From Prevotellaceae bacterium (lineage in GTDB: Bacteria; Bacteroidota; Bacteroidia; Bacteroidales; UBA932), in NCBI GenBank assembly GCA_031285695.1, contig JAITVR010000152.1, positions 1-11,852 of the forward strand: 11,852 bases of DNA, written 5' to 3'. The notes under the pieces are model-generated. The model ran no database searches. It was not told the DNA's origin and saw nothing but the letters and a program-made list of their open reading frames with translations. Positions 6,607-11,852 of this stretch are shown one piece after another. Made by a program: the position numbers and the translations under genes. How positions within the stretch are numbered: position 1 is the first letter of the stretch; the number at the start of each line of letters is the position of its first letter.

Positions 6607-7416
6607 ATGAGAAAGTTTTTAGCCTTTTTCGCACTGTGCGGCGCGCTTAGCCTCAACACCATTTCGGCATTTGCCCAAGAGGCAGCAGTCGATTCTACCC
6701 AACCTGCCACCGAGCAGGTAGCCGAAGTTACCGATGCTGCCGCTGAGGTAGCCACGGTAGAGGCCGCCGAGCAGGAAGTTCCCATTCACCAGCAGCTCAA
6801 AACCAAGTTTATTGAAGGCGGCCCCGGCTTTATGGCCACCATCATTATCTGCTTGATTTTGGGTTTGGCGCTAACCATTGAGCGTATTATTTACCTCAAC
6901 TTGGCCACCACCAACACTGAAAAGTTGCTCAACAAAATTGAAGATGCGCTAAAAACAGGCGGCGTAGAAGCCGCTAAGGAAGTTTGCCGCAACACCCGCG
7001 GTCCGGTAGCCAGCATTTTTTATCAAGGTCTTGACCGCGCACACGAAGGTGTTGATGTGGTAGAAAAATCAATTATTGCCTACGGCGGCGTGCAAACCGG
7101 TCAGCTGGAAAGCGGCTTGAGCTGGATTTCGCTCTTCATTTCCATTGCGCCTATGCTTGGCTTCTTGGGTACGGTTATTGGTATGATTGGCGCTTTCGAT
7201 GCTATTCAGGCAGCAGGCGACATTTCTCCCACGGTGGTAGCCGGCGGTATCAAGGTTGCCCTTATTACCACGGTGGGCGGTCTTATTGTGGCCATTATCC
7301 TTCAAATTTTCTACAACTACTTGTTGGGCAAAATTGACTCTATTACCAACAGCATGGAAGACGCTTCCATCTCGTTGATTGACATTTTGGTAAAGTACAA
7401 CCTAAACAAGAAGTAG
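6607..7416 (+). CDS. exbB: MotA/TolQ/ExbB proton channel family protein with signal peptide
   Basis: This 269-residue inner-membrane protein is predicted to form the pentameric proton channel of an ExbB-ExbD motor, which passes proton-gradient energy to TonB-like or TolA-like partners. Residues 1-23 form a cleavable signal peptide ending SAFAQ. An acidic, alanine-rich periplasmic tail (24-60) follows. The family core has transmembrane helices at about 75-97, 172-196 and 211-237, a cytoplasmic helical domain between the first two, and the signature PMLGFLGTVIGMIGAF (182-197) in the second helix. The third includes the conserved ALITTVGGLIVAI stretch. Pre-sequences of this type occur in Bacteroidota ExbB proteins. 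The gene is followed by a strong hairpin, then a membrane protein and two ExbD proteins, so it is the channel subunit of that set. I see no phylum-type promoter in the 71 bases after the tRNA gene. Confidence 0.92.
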   Translation: MRKFLAFFALCGALSLNTISAFAQEAAVDSTQPATEQVAEVTDAAAEVATVEAAEQEVPIHQQLKTKFIEGGPGFMATIIICLILGLALTIERIIYLNLATTNTEKLLNKIEDALKTGGVEAAKEVCRNTRGPVASIFYQGLDRAHEGVDVVEKSIIAYGGVQTGQLESGLSWISLFISIAPMLGFLGTVIGMIGAFDAIQAAGDISPTVVAGGIKVALITTVGGLIVAIILQIFYNYLLGKIDSITNSMEDASISLIDILVKYNLNKK

Positions 7417-7420
7417 GAGC

Positions 7421-7460
7421 AAAAATCAAGCATGCAGAAATGCTGCATGCTTGATTTTTT
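7421..7460 (+). terminator. Strong hairpin terminator/attenuator between exbB and the exbD genes
   Basis: A perfect 17-bp stem (7421-7437 with 7443-7459) has a 5-base loop AAATG and ends in a run of six T bases. It begins four bases after the exbB stop. Because no promoter is visible before the next gene at 7491, it probably reduces rather than abolishes transcription of the downstream genes. Confidence 0.85.
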
Positions 7461-7490
7461 CGTCTTCCTCACTTTAAAATTCATTGTGTA

Positions 7491-7895
7491 ATGAAAATTT
7501 TAAAATACATCAACATCGGAGTGCTTTCTTTGGCAGTCCTCGCTTCGGTACTGTTTTATGCCGGCGCCGTTGAAGCCGATGCGTTGCTATACTTTGGCTA
7601 CGTTTTGGCATTAGCTACCGTATTGGGAGTGCTTGGCTTCTTCGTTTACAGCATTGTAGAAAAGCCCAAGCAAGTAAAATCCGTAGCCCTGCTAATTGTA
7701 GGAGCGGTGGCGCTTACGCTGCTTTGCTACGCTGTTTCATCAACCACAACCATGGGGCTCGACCCCGAGTTGGAGCGCGTAACCTCAGCCGGCGCCATAC
7801 GCTGGAGCGAGGCAGGCATTTACGGCATGTACATTCTTTTTGCGGGCGCTTTCCTTAGCATTCTTGTGAGCAGCGTGCGCAACATGATTAAGTAA
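7491..7895 (+). CDS. Four-helix membrane protein of the ExbB-ExbD cluster (unknown function)
   Basis: This 134-residue protein is almost entirely membrane-embedded, with predicted helices at about 5-25, 32-56, 64-83 and 108-129. The loop between helices 3 and 4 (84-107, containing TTTMGLDPELERV and RWSE) is the only long polar part. I recognise no catalytic motif. A small membrane protein is commonly found between ExbB and the ExbD genes in Bacteroidota, so this one is probably an accessory subunit or assembly factor of the motor. That role is inferred from position only. It lies 30 bases after the hairpin and four bases before the first exbD, so the three downstream genes form one tight unit. 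The ATG at 7491 is followed by a good membrane-start sequence (MKILKYINIGVL). Confidence 0.82.
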   Translation: MKILKYINIGVLSLAVLASVLFYAGAVEADALLYFGYVLALATVLGVLGFFVYSIVEKPKQVKSVALLIVGAVALTLLCYAVSSTTTMGLDPELERVTSAGAIRWSEAGIYGMYILFAGAFLSILVSSVRNMIK

Positions 7896-7899
7896 TATT

Positions 7900-8478
7900 A
7901 TGGCAAAAAGACAACTACAAGAAATTAACGCAGGCTCAATGGCGGACATCGCCTTTTTGCTGCTTATTTTCTTCCTCGTTACCACCACCATGGACGTGGA
8001 CACGGGCTTGCTGCGCAGGCTGCCGCCCATTCCTGACAAAAGTCAAAAAGTGGAAGACACGAAGGTAAATAAGCGCAACGTGCTTGCCGTGCTGGTAAAT
8101 GCGCAGGATAGGCTGCTGGTAAACGGCGAGCCTACCGACATTAGCCAGCTGCGCGCAAAGGCAAAAGAGTTTGTGGCCAACGCAACGGACAGCCCCAACC
8201 TTCCCGAAAGGGAGCTGAAGAACATTGAAGGTGTAGGCAACGTAATGGTATCGAAGGGCGTAGTGTCGCTGCAAAACGACCGCGGCACCAGCTACCAAAT
8301 GTACATTAAAGTGCAAAATGAGCTCATTGCCGCCTACAACGAGGTGCAGGACGAGTACGCCATGCAACACTTTGGCAAAAAATTTGTGGCGCTGTACGAT
8401 GACGAGCAGGAAATGGTAAAAAAAGTTTACCCACAACGTATATCGGAAGCTGAACCTAAAAACATTGGAGGAAATTAG
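7900..8478 (+). CDS. exbD: ExbD/TolR family biopolymer transport protein, first copy
   Basis: This 192-residue protein is the proton-carrying partner of the ExbB channel. It has a short cytoplasmic N-terminus, one transmembrane helix (about 15-33, AGSMADIAFLLLIFFLVTTT) with the essential aspartate at 16, and a periplasmic domain. The periplasmic part begins with RRLPPIPDK (39-47) and includes the ExbD fold segment NVLAVLVNAQDRLLVNGEPT (60-79). It is longer than the roughly 140-residue E. coli ExbD. The extra length falls mainly in an insert around 95-125 and a charged C-terminal tail. It starts four bases after the four-helix protein and ends two bases before the second copy, so translation is probably coupled. 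The two copies differ clearly and may form a heteromeric ExbD pair. Confidence 0.92.
   Translation: MAKRQLQEINAGSMADIAFLLLIFFLVTTTMDVDTGLLRRLPPIPDKSQKVEDTKVNKRNVLAVLVNAQDRLLVNGEPTDISQLRAKAKEFVANATDSPNLPERELKNIEGVGNVMVSKGVVSLQNDRGTSYQMYIKVQNELIAAYNEVQDEYAMQHFGKKFVALYDDEQEMVKKVYPQRISEAEPKNIGGN
8467..8473 (+). promoter_or_regulatory. Consensus Shine-Dalgarno site of the second exbD
   Basis: GGAGGAA ends seven bases before the ATG at 8481, inside the last codons of the first exbD. Such a full match is uncommon in this phylum and may raise output of the second copy. Confidence 0.65.
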
Positions 8479-8480
8479 CC

Positions 8481-8945
8481 ATGGCAAATTTTGGACGCAA
8501 GAAAAAAGGCGGAATGCCCGCTATTTCCACCGCTTCGCTCCCCGATGTGGTATTCATGCTACTGTTCTTCTTCATGGTAAGTACCACCATGCGCAAGGGC
8601 GAGGTACTGGTAAAAACCATTTTGCCAGAAGCTACTGAGTACGCTAAGCTGGAGCGCAAATCGCTGGTCAGCTACATTTACATTGGCTCGCCCATTAAGG
8701 CGTACCAAGCCAAGTTTGGCACCGAGCCGCGCATTCAGCTCAACGACACCTACAAGTCATTGAACGATATTCGCGACTTTATTGCCTCGGAGCGTGAAGC
8801 GCGCGATGAAGCCGACCGTCAGTACATGACTACCTCGCTAAAGGTGGACAAGGATACCCGCATGGGCATTGTAACCGATGTGAAGCAGGAGTTGCGCAAG
8901 GTCAGCGCGCTGAAGATAAACTACTCTACGCGCAAGGCTTTGTAA
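8481..8945 (+). CDS. exbD: ExbD/TolR family biopolymer transport protein, second copy
   Basis: This 154-residue protein has a basic cytoplasmic start (GRKKKGG, 5-11), then STASLPDVVFMLLFFFMVST (16-35), a single transmembrane helix with the conserved proton-binding aspartate at 22. The periplasmic domain (40-154) includes YIYIGSP (65-71), RIQLND (84-89) and DTRMGIVTDVKQELRKVSALKINYST (from 125), matching the strand-helix-strand end of ExbD. The sequence differs strongly from the first copy, so this is not a recent duplication. Two ExbD genes after one ExbB is a common Bacteroidota layout, and the second copy often lies next to TonB; no tonB gene follows here. The gene is last in the cluster and is closed by a strong terminator. 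Confidence 0.92.
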   Translation: MANFGRKKKGGMPAISTASLPDVVFMLLFFFMVSTTMRKGEVLVKTILPEATEYAKLERKSLVSYIYIGSPIKAYQAKFGTEPRIQLNDTYKSLNDIRDFIASEREARDEADRQYMTTSLKVDKDTRMGIVTDVKQELRKVSALKINYSTRKAL

Positions 8946-8967
8946 GTTTACACAAAAAGGCTGTTAG

Positions 8968-9005
8968 AAAAATCGCTTTGGGGCAACCTCGAAGCGATTT
9001 TTTTT
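8968..9005 (+). terminator. Intrinsic terminator of the exbB-exbD cluster
   Basis: Stem AAAAATCGCTT (from 8968) pairs with AAGCGATTTTT (from 8992), extended by a T-G and a G-C pair, with a nine-base loop (8981-8989) and a T run to 9005. It lies 22 bases after the second exbD stop. Confidence 0.88.
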
Positions 9006-9029
9006 GTATATTTACGCTTTAGCCCTAAG

Positions 9030-9069
9030 CACGCCAAAGCGTGACTATAACAAACAATGCAAACATTGT
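9030..9069 (+). repeat. Two small hairpins with identical CAAA loops
   Basis: CACGC-CAAA-GCGTG (9030-9043) and ACAATG-CAAA-CATTGT (9054-9069) are both perfect stems. They lie directly before the larger palindromic element. Their role is unknown and chance is possible for stems this short. Confidence 0.45.
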
Positions 9070-9072
9070 CGG

Positions 9073-9181
9073 TTGTCATTCTGAGCGAAGCGAAGAACCG
9101 TAGTTCGGCGAAGCCAATCTCAAGTTGTACAAAATTATCATCGTGCGAACGTGAGATTCTTCGCTTCGCTCAGAATGACAA
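9073..9181. repeat. Palindromic repeat element of the 'CHSERSEES' type (MITE-like)
   Basis: Two 25-base arms, 9073-9097 and 9157-9181, are exact reverse complements and enclose 59 bases. The arms contain TTCTGAGCGAAGCGAAGAA, a word found in a widespread family of dispersed repeats. When translated by mistake, it gives the spurious peptide CHSERSEES; here the minus strand at 9076-9363 does so. No transposase or clear target duplication is visible, so it is a non-autonomous element or a REP-like hairpin. It lies between the exbD terminator and the uroporphyrinogen-decarboxylase-family gene. Confidence 0.88.
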
Positions 9182-9218
9182 TAGGTAAAATTATTAGTAA
9201 AAATAAATCGTAAACCCC

Positions 9219-10253
9219 ATGACACACCTCGAACGTTTTTTAGCGACGGTTGAACGCCGCGCAGTTGATTACCCCGCCTCATGGCTTGGCATTCCCCACC
9301 CCGATGCGCTGGCAAATCTTTACACACACTTTGGCGTAAAAACCGAAGACGAGCTGAAGGCAAAAATCAACGACGATGTTTTTGCCGTTGAAATGCCCTA
9401 CCACTCGCCCACCTCAAACGCTATTTACGCAGCCTTTGATTTTGCAAAAGATAAACACGGAAATCCCGAGGAGCGCACGCTCACCGCACCGGGGTTTTTT
9501 GAAGATTTTTCGGACCCAAAAGACGTGGATAAATTCCCCTGGCCCGACCCCGCCAAGTACATTGACCCTGCGCTGTGCCGCAAGGTGGTGGACGATGTGC
9601 CCAAGCGCGACTACGCTGTGATGGGCGTGCTGTGGTCGGCGCATTTTCAGGATACCTGCGCCGCATTTGGCATGGAAACTGCGCTGATGAAAATGGTGGC
9701 CGAGCCCGAAATGTTCAAGGCGGTGATTGACCGCATAACGGATTTTTACCTCAAGGCGAACGAAATATTTTTTGAGGCAACGAAAGGAAAACTCCACGCC
9801 GTGCTATTTGGCAACGACTTTGGCAGCCAGCAGGGGCTGATGGTTTCGCCCGACATGCTGCGCGAGTTTGTGTTTGAGGGCAGCCGCAAAATTATTGCGC
9901 AGGCCAAGAGCTACGGGCTGAAAGTAATTTACCACTCGTGCGGCGCCATTCATGATGTTATCCCCGACCTTACCGCCGTGGGCGCCGATGTGGTGCACCC
10001 CATTCAAGCGCTTGCCGCAAAAATGGAGCCAGAGCGTTTGAAAAATGACTTTGGGAAAAATACCTCGTTCTGCGGCGGCGTTGATGCGCAGTACTTACTT
10101 GTGCAGGGCACACCCGAGCAGGTGCGCGAAAAGGTGCGCGAGCTGAAGCAACTATTCCCCACAGGCTTGGTAATTTCGCCATCGCACGAGGCAATTTTGC
10201 CGGATATTCCACCGGCAAATGTGGAGGCGCTGTTTGATGAGGTAAGAAAATAA
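9219..10253 (+). CDS. Uroporphyrinogen decarboxylase-family protein, methyltransferase-like
   Basis: This 344-residue cytoplasmic protein has the URO-D TIM-barrel fold. Recognisable parts are FGNDFGSQQGLMVSPDMLREF (from 197), VIYHSCGAIHDVIPDL (236-251), GADVVHPIQ (255-263), FCGGVD (284-289) and the end ISPSHEAILPDIPPANVEALF (from 319). His239 and Cys241 form the HxCG motif that helps bind zinc in MtaA/MtbA-type corrinoid methyltransferases. The N-terminal RQAGRYLPEYR-type motif of true HemE is absent, so heme synthesis is unlikely. No corrinoid protein is encoded nearby, and the substrate is unknown. I chose the ATG at 9219, 37 bases after the palindromic repeat. No phylum-type promoter is visible. 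The TAA overlaps the ATG of the next gene by one base, implying coupled translation. Confidence 0.88.
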   Translation: MTHLERFLATVERRAVDYPASWLGIPHPDALANLYTHFGVKTEDELKAKINDDVFAVEMPYHSPTSNAIYAAFDFAKDKHGNPEERTLTAPGFFEDFSDPKDVDKFPWPDPAKYIDPALCRKVVDDVPKRDYAVMGVLWSAHFQDTCAAFGMETALMKMVAEPEMFKAVIDRITDFYLKANEIFFEATKGKLHAVLFGNDFGSQQGLMVSPDMLREFVFEGSRKIIAQAKSYGLKVIYHSCGAIHDVIPDLTAVGADVVHPIQALAAKMEPERLKNDFGKNTSFCGGVDAQYLLVQGTPEQVREKVRELKQLFPTGLVISPSHEAILPDIPPANVEALFDEVRK

Positions 10254-11710
10254 TGGTTGCTATCATTGTTATAATTGTGTGGGGCGCAGCCTTGCTTTTT
10301 GTCGCATACTTATTTTACACTCAGTATTTAAAAAAGAAAATAGACATGGAAAATCTTAAAGAAAAGTTCACGCAATCGCTCACGTTTAAAGGAATTACAA
10401 TTGCCCTGCTGATTCTTCTTTTGCTCATTCCGGGCGCAATGATTCGGAATCTGATTGAAGAGCGGCAGGAAAGAAGCCGTGAAACTGTTCAGAAAATCAG
10501 CGACAAGTGGAGCCGCTCGCAAACGCTGTGCGCGCCGCTGCTGCTTATTCCGTACACCACCGTCAAGCTGGACAAGGACAAAAAAGCGTACTACGAAGGG
10601 CACACGCTTTACGTTACGCCCAAAGAGCTAAAAGTAAACGCTACGCTCACTCCGGAGGAGCGGCACTACGGCATTTACAAGGCTATTTTGTACAAGAGCA
10701 GCATTCACTTTGAGGGCAATTTTGCGGAGCTTACCAAGCTGAAAATTGACAACAGCACGCTTCATTTTGACAAAGCCCAAATTGCTATTGGCGTAACCGA
10801 TTTGAGGGGCGTAACGCAAAATCCCGATTTTAAAATTGGCGATAAAACGCTTGAGGCAACGGTTGGAGTTGTGCAGCTGTTTTCGGTTTCGGAAACGGTT
10901 GATGTAGTGGGCAAGAATAAGTACCGCTCGCGCTCTTACGACAAAAATATTTCGGGAAAAACGCTGATGGTGCCCCTCAACGATGTTAGCCTCACGGACG
11001 ATTTGCGCTTTGACTGCACCATGCAGCTCAACGGCAGCAGCGCGCTCAGCTTCATTCCCATTGGGCAGCATACCGCCGTTACGGTTGGTGGGCGGTGGCA
11101 ATCGCCGTCGTTCATTGGCAGCTTTTCGCCCGAATCTGCGGTGGAAAAAGAGCAGTTCAGCGCCTCGTGGAATATTTTGAGCTTCAACCGCGAAATTCCC
11201 GAAACGTGGTCGGACAACAATGCGGCGGATTTGGGCAGCAACTCTTTTGGCGTAAACCTTATTGAAACCGTGGACCACTACCAGCAGAATATGCGCTCGG
11301 CAAAGTACGCGCTGATGTTTATTGCGCTTACGTTTATTGTTTTCTTTTTTGTCGAAATTTTTACCAAAAAACCGATACAGTTTTTCCAGTACGTTTTGGT
11401 TGGCATTGCGCTGATACTATTTTACAGCCTGCTGCTTTCGCTCTCGGAGCAAATCGGTTTTGGCTGGGCTTACTTGGCTGCAAGCGCAGCAACCATACTA
11501 ATGACCACCATTTATTTTTACTCGCTGATACAGCAGAAATCGGTTACCTTTATTCTTGCCGGCATTATGCTCATACTTTACGCCTTCCTGTACATCATTT
11601 TGCAGGTCGAAGATTTTGCCTTGCTCTTCGGCAGCATATTCCTGTTTGTAATTTTGGGCGTAATAATGTTTGTGTCGAACAAAATAAAGTTGGGAAAAGC
11701 AACCTTTTAA
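10253..11710 (+). CDS. creD: CreD-like inner-membrane protein with an extra N-terminal helix
   Basis: This 485-residue membrane protein matches CreD, best known from the CreBC regulon of enterobacteria and linked there to envelope and colicin E2 tolerance. The CreD core begins near residue 48: helix 49-68, then IPGAMIRNLIEERQ (59-72), a large periplasmic domain (about 75-350), and five helices between about 352 and 480, including FFQYVLVGIALILFYSLLL. Residues 1-31 add a further helix (VAIIVIIVWGAALLFVAYLF) and a basic stretch (YLKKK), which standard CreD proteins lack. The TAATG overlap with the upstream gene favours the ATG at 10253. The alternative ATG at 10346 (MENLKEKF) would give a normal-length CreD of 454 residues, preceded by a purine-rich stretch. 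The family is firm; the start is uncertain. No creB or creC regulator genes are present. Confidence 0.87.
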   Translation: MVAIIVIIVWGAALLFVAYLFYTQYLKKKIDMENLKEKFTQSLTFKGITIALLILLLLIPGAMIRNLIEERQERSRETVQKISDKWSRSQTLCAPLLLIPYTTVKLDKDKKAYYEGHTLYVTPKELKVNATLTPEERHYGIYKAILYKSSIHFEGNFAELTKLKIDNSTLHFDKAQIAIGVTDLRGVTQNPDFKIGDKTLEATVGVVQLFSVSETVDVVGKNKYRSRSYDKNISGKTLMVPLNDVSLTDDLRFDCTMQLNGSSALSFIPIGQHTAVTVGGRWQSPSFIGSFSPESAVEKEQFSASWNILSFNREIPETWSDNNAADLGSNSFGVNLIETVDHYQQNMRSAKYALMFIALTFIVFFFVEIFTKKPIQFFQYVLVGIALILFYSLLLSLSEQIGFGWAYLAASAATILMTTIYFYSLIQQKSVTFILAGIMLILYAFLYIILQVEDFALLFGSIFLFVILGVIMFVSNKIKLGKATF

Positions 11711-11759
11711 TTTTTAATTCTTAATTTTTAATTAGGTTCAAGACTAGTTAAGTAATGCT
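11711..11759. other. AT-rich spacer with repeated TTTTTAATT words
   Basis: Near-direct repeats of TTTTTAATT/TCTTAATT occupy about 11709-11733. The end of the insertion sequence probably lies between here and 11760, possibly near GGTTCAAGACTAG at 11735, but its second end is outside the window. Confidence 0.4.
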
Positions 11760-11767
11760 TATCTTTG
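11760..11767 (+). promoter_or_regulatory. -7 promoter box before the transposase fragment
   Basis: TATCTTTG is a perfect TAnnTTTG box, 19 bases before the ATG at 11787. The matching -33 position (11736-11739, GTTC) is poor, so the promoter may be weak. Confidence 0.5.
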
Positions 11768-11786
11768 CTTAATTAATTGTTGAACA

Positions 11787-11852
11787 ATGAGTAATAAGTA
11801 TTTTTTTAGAGCCAAGATTTCGGAAGAAAAATTTAGGGTCATTCTGCGACTT
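11787..11852 (+). CDS. IS1595-family transposase, first 22 codons, cut by window edge
   Basis: The frame reads MSNKYFFRAKISEEKFRVIL then RL and runs off the window. The ISExKFRxIxxL pattern is the usual start of IS1595-family transposases, where an N-terminal helix-turn-helix and zinc-binding region precede the DDE-type catalytic domain. A promoter-like TATCTTTG box lies just upstream. Only 22 residues are visible, so intactness and group cannot be judged. Confidence 0.6.
   Translation, partial: MSNKYFFRAKISEEKFRVILRL

Noticed and set aside
6607..8945. Flagellar MotA-MotB stator
   Set aside because: The partners are ExbD/TolR proteins without a peptidoglycan-binding OmpA domain, and no flagellar genes are present.
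9076..9363. Minus-strand frame containing CHSERSEESH
   Set aside because: This is a known type of false protein created by the palindromic repeat, and it also runs antisense into the URO-D family gene.
9219..10253. Calling the URO-D family gene hemE
   Set aside because: The HemE N-terminal signature is absent and a zinc-type HxCG motif is present.
11709..11733. Terminator of the creD-like gene
   Set aside because: The tract is A/T repeats without a stable GC-containing stem.

Overview
The window looks like chromosomal DNA of a member of the Bacteroidota. Three things support this. Both promoters of the divergent pair near 4.1 kb fit the phylum's TTTG-N20-TAnnTTTG pattern exactly. Most genes lack a clear Shine-Dalgarno sequence. 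The gene families are typical of the phylum: an archaeal-type glycogen debranching enzyme beside a GT4-like glycogen synthase, a DUF4369/TlpA-like lipoprotein, an ExbB gene followed by two ExbD genes, and CreD. I cannot place it more finely.

Region 1 (1-4029, minus strand) is a glycogen operon. Transcription starts near 4.09 kb and reads the debranching enzyme, a lipoprotein with a C-terminal glycine zipper, a small predicted outer-membrane protein, and then a glycogen synthase cut off by the left edge. The two middle genes are unrecognised, visibly AT-richer than their neighbours, and interrupt a gene pair that is normally close together.

Region 2 (4030-6272) starts with the divergent promoter pair. 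It continues on the plus strand with a TlpA-like lipoprotein that has lost both active-site cysteines, a 136-base spacer packed with alternative inverted repeats, and a TatD-family hydrolase.

Region 3 (6273-9005) holds tRNA-Ser(GGA) and an energy-transduction cluster: an ExbB/TolQ-type proton channel with a signal peptide, a perfect 17-bp hairpin terminator or attenuator, a four-helix membrane protein, and two different ExbD/TolR proteins. A clear terminator closes it. Together these would form an inner-membrane motor using the proton gradient to drive a TonB-type or Tol-type outer-membrane process.

Region 4 (9006-11852) begins with a short palindromic repeat element of the 'CHSERSEES' type. 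A uroporphyrinogen-decarboxylase-family protein with a zinc-type HxCG motif follows. Its stop codon overlaps the start of a CreD-like membrane protein that carries an extra N-terminal helix. The right edge cuts into the first 22 codons of what looks like an IS1595-family transposase.

The most unusual items are the gene pair inserted in the glycogen operon, the mutually exclusive hairpins before tatD, and the hairpin separating exbB from the exbD genes. I found no CRISPR array, phage module or clear defence system.
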